From contig JAMQCK010000610.1 of assembly GCA_024196135.1 (NCBI GenBank), positions 1 through 19,089 on the forward strand: DNA of 19,089 nt, read 5' to 3'. The notes beneath the pieces were generated by a model. That model worked only from the letters and a program-made list of their open reading frames with translations. It was not told the origin of the DNA and ran no database searches. This DNA is from Pleurotus ostreatus/Saccharomyces cerevisiae fusant (lineage: Eukaryota; Opisthokonta). The position numbers and the translations under genes were made by a program. Shown here piece by piece: positions 16,874 through 19,089 of the stretch (position 1 is its first letter; the number at the start of each line of letters is the position of its first letter).

Positions 16874-19086
16874 TTACATGATCATACAACTGTCCCCACT
16901 GCTCATCGCAGTCATGTTTCCCGCCCCGTTCCCATTCTCCGTCGACCCAGCATAACTCACCGGTCGACTCCTCCCACCAGGCGACCACCACCGCATCCCG
17001 CTGCCACGGCTCCCATCCCCCTCGCTCGAGGCGGACGAGTTGTGGTTCCGCCGCTGGCTTCGGCGCACCTTCTCCCGCGCCGCCGCCATCGCATCCACAG
17101 CCAGCCACGCGTGGAACGTCTGCAGCACCACACGGCCCTCGTCGCACTCGTCCTGCGCGTCCTTGCCCAGGTCGCTGTATATCTCGTCCCGCGCGTCGAG
17201 GTACTTGAGCTTCCTGGCCCCATAAGCACGCCAGCCCGCGCGCGGACGCGTCTGCGGCGCGAGCTCCTTCACGACGCCCTCGCCGATGCCGCGGCAGTCG
17301 ATGGCGACGATCTTCGCTTCTCTGAGGGAGCGGTCGCGGGCTGTGGCGACGAACTTGCGGAGGGTGGTTGGCGTGATTGACGTGCCGTCGGCTTCGAGGA
17401 CGCGCAAATTGGGGCAGCCACGGATGAGGGCACGCAGGGCGGCGTCAGTGAGCTCCCCGGCGTTAGAGACGACGAGGTGCTCTAGAGCGTGACCTGGTTG
17501 CTTCTCCATTTCTTCGTCTCCGTCCTCCTCTGGCGTCAACACCTCCAGCACATCGTCCGTAATCTCCGTCGCATCTTCCAGGTCCAGACGCCGGATGTTA
17601 GGCGTCGTCTGCAACAGACGAATCAACCCCTCATCCTCCAACGAACTGCCAATCCCCGCGAGCTCCAAGAGCTCCAACTCCGGTACGCTATGCGCAATAT
17701 TCGCGCACGCCACATCGGTGAGCAAAGGGCACGCCGAGAGCGCGAGGTGCCGCAGGCGGGTCACACGACGGCGGTAGCGGTCCCCGCCCTCGCGGCCGAG
17801 CTCCCTGGCGTACACATGCACGGTGTTGCAGCCAAGGTTGTCTGCATCCTCTTCGTCGTCCGCGCAAGCAACGAAGGCATCGAGGGCGCCGTTGCGCAGC
17901 TGGCGCGCGTAGCTGAGGTCGAGGACCTTCAGCAGGGGCGCCGCGCGGCCGAGCGCAAGCATCATATCCTCGTCGACGTGCTTCAGCCCAGAGAGCCTCA
18001 AACGCACGATCTCGAGATGCGTGCCGCGCACGGTAGCGCTCCTCGCCCACACAAACACGCCCGACGCATCCGCATTGGCGCACCTGCTGGCATCGAGGTC
18101 CTGCAAGCGGGGGCAACAGGCAGCGAGGGTCTTGTATGTCAGATTCGTCACCGCGGGGAGCCCCTTGACGCAGAGACGCCGCAGGAGCGGGGTGTGCTCG
18201 AGGAGGTGGTGGAGGGAGCGACTGTCGAGGGAGGTGCAGCCTTGGAGGTTGACGCTGCTCAGCTGGGTCGCGGCGGGGAACTGGCTGAGGCAGAGGTCGT
18301 CGGTGAGGGTGTGCAGGTCGGAGGAGGAGCATTGGGCGTGTCCTGAGAGGTCGAGGGTCTGCACGAATTTGCCGCCGTGCTCGGCGATGCGGAGGCCTGA
18401 GGCGAGGGAGGCGCCCCCGAAGGCGTGCAGGTCGAGAGTCTCCCAGAGCTGACCGTCAAGGATCATGGACCGCCACTGCTTGGACACCTGGACAGGAGAT
18501 AAGTCCTGCTGCTCACTAGGACTCCACCGACACCGCTTACCCTGCTGAGCTTCACCAGCTCCCTGACAGCACGGTCGCGCCCCACCCACTTGTTCCTGCT
18601 CTGCGTTGCCTTCGAGACGGACCACCGACCTTCATCAATGGCCCGCTGGTGTTCATCGACAATAACCTGAACAAGGCTCGCGAAGACGTGCAGCCGCAGC
18701 TCTCTAGGCAGCACATCATCGAAATAGTTGCGCGGTTCGACAGGGATAGGCGTGAAGATGTCGTTAGACGTCGCCGGCACCAAGTCGAGCGCGGAAAGCG
18801 GGAAAGGAGACGAGTATGACCGAACCTTGTGTTGTGCGCGGAATGACGGGTCTACGGGAGTGACTGGCGTCGGCGGCAGCTGCGTTGCATTGGGCGTAGG
18901 GGGTGGCGAAGCAGCCATAAATGAATCATAATAATTGCCCAGCCCGTGCGATGTAGGAGAGGCGTCGCCGCGCTGTCTGAACAGCAGCTTGCGCGCCACA
19001 TTGCTGGGAACGCGCGCACTGTCGAGCTTCGATCTGAGCTTGCGCATGGAGCGCGATGAGGATGCGGTCGACTTCAAGCTCGCCAT
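16874..19086 (-). CDS. F-box / leucine-rich-repeat protein with C-terminal CaaX box
   Basis: Probable substrate adaptor of an SCF ubiquitin ligase. Exons on the minus strand: 19086-18541 and 18487-16874 (intron 53 nt), giving 719 aa. A basic, Pro/Ser-rich N-tail (1-115) precedes the F-box, which starts FDDVLPRELRLHVFASLV (about 122-139). It resumes, after an insert of about 30 charged residues, at LVKLSRVSKQWRSMI. Roughly a dozen AMN1/Grr1-type leucine-rich repeats follow (LDLSGH, VNLQGCTSLD, LDASRCANAD, LDLSYARQL, LALSACPLLTD, LDLEDATEITDD, LEADGTSIT). After a Ser/Gly/Asn-rich linker the protein ends in CMIM (716-719), a CaaX prenylation signal. The ATG lies three bases from the window edge, so an earlier start outside cannot be excluded. 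The substrate is unknown. Confidence 0.88.
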
Positions 19087-19089
19087 GGA

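Noticed and set aside
1..19089. Mobile elements, CRISPR arrays, tRNA or rRNA genes, viral sequence
   Set aside because: No terminal repeats, transposase or reverse transcriptase motifs, spaced direct repeats, T-loop-like GGTTCRANNCC, or viral proteins were seen on either strand.

Overview
This is nuclear DNA of a filamentous basidiomycete, most likely an Agaricomycete. Genes are packed on both strands with short intergenic gaps. Nearly every gene is broken by many 45-75 nt introns with GTRNGY-type donors and CTRAC/CTGAC-like branch sites. Base composition is GC-rich, and the protein families are fungal. No transposon, CRISPR array, tRNA or prophage-like feature was seen. The genus call is inference; the intron-rich eukaryotic structure is seen directly. 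All gene models below were spliced by hand from splice sites, reading frame and family motifs.

Layout, left to right. (1) RAD5 (HIRAN/SNF2 DNA-damage-tolerance helicase-ubiquitin ligase), minus strand, running off the left edge just after Walker A. (2) CCT7 (chaperonin TRiC/CCT eta subunit), plus, divergent from RAD5. (3) An MFS anion:cation symporter of the allantoate-permease (DAL5-like) family, plus. (4) MRPS35/Bot1 (mitoribosomal protein mS45), minus. (5) EFM3 (FAM86-type eEF2 lysine methyltransferase), plus, divergent from mS45. (6) WSS1 (SUMO-linked DNA-protein-crosslink protease), minus. (7) SF3B5 (U2 snRNP SF3b10; 86 aa in six exons), minus. (8) LRP1/RRP47 (C1D, exosome cofactor), plus, divergent from SF3B5. 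(9) RCM1/NSUN5 (25S rRNA m5C methyltransferase), plus. (10) An F-box/leucine-rich-repeat protein ending in a CaaX box, minus, at the right edge.

The content is mostly housekeeping, with two themes. Ribosome and RNA work: mS45, EFM3, LRP1, RCM1 and SF3B5, plus two candidate intron-encoded box C/D snoRNAs whose guide stretches match conserved 25S rRNA. One lies in a leader intron of RCM1 and resembles U34/snR62; the other lies in the long second intron of mS45. Genome stability: RAD5 and WSS1. Both have MluI cell-cycle-box-like ACGCGT sites upstream, and both need a tiny internal microexon (5 nt and 6 nt) to rebuild an invariant motif.

The most notable points are the U34-like snoRNA in the leader of an rRNA methyltransferase gene, the two microexons, the array of Cdc48- and SUMO-binding motifs in WSS1, and the prenylation signal on the F-box protein.
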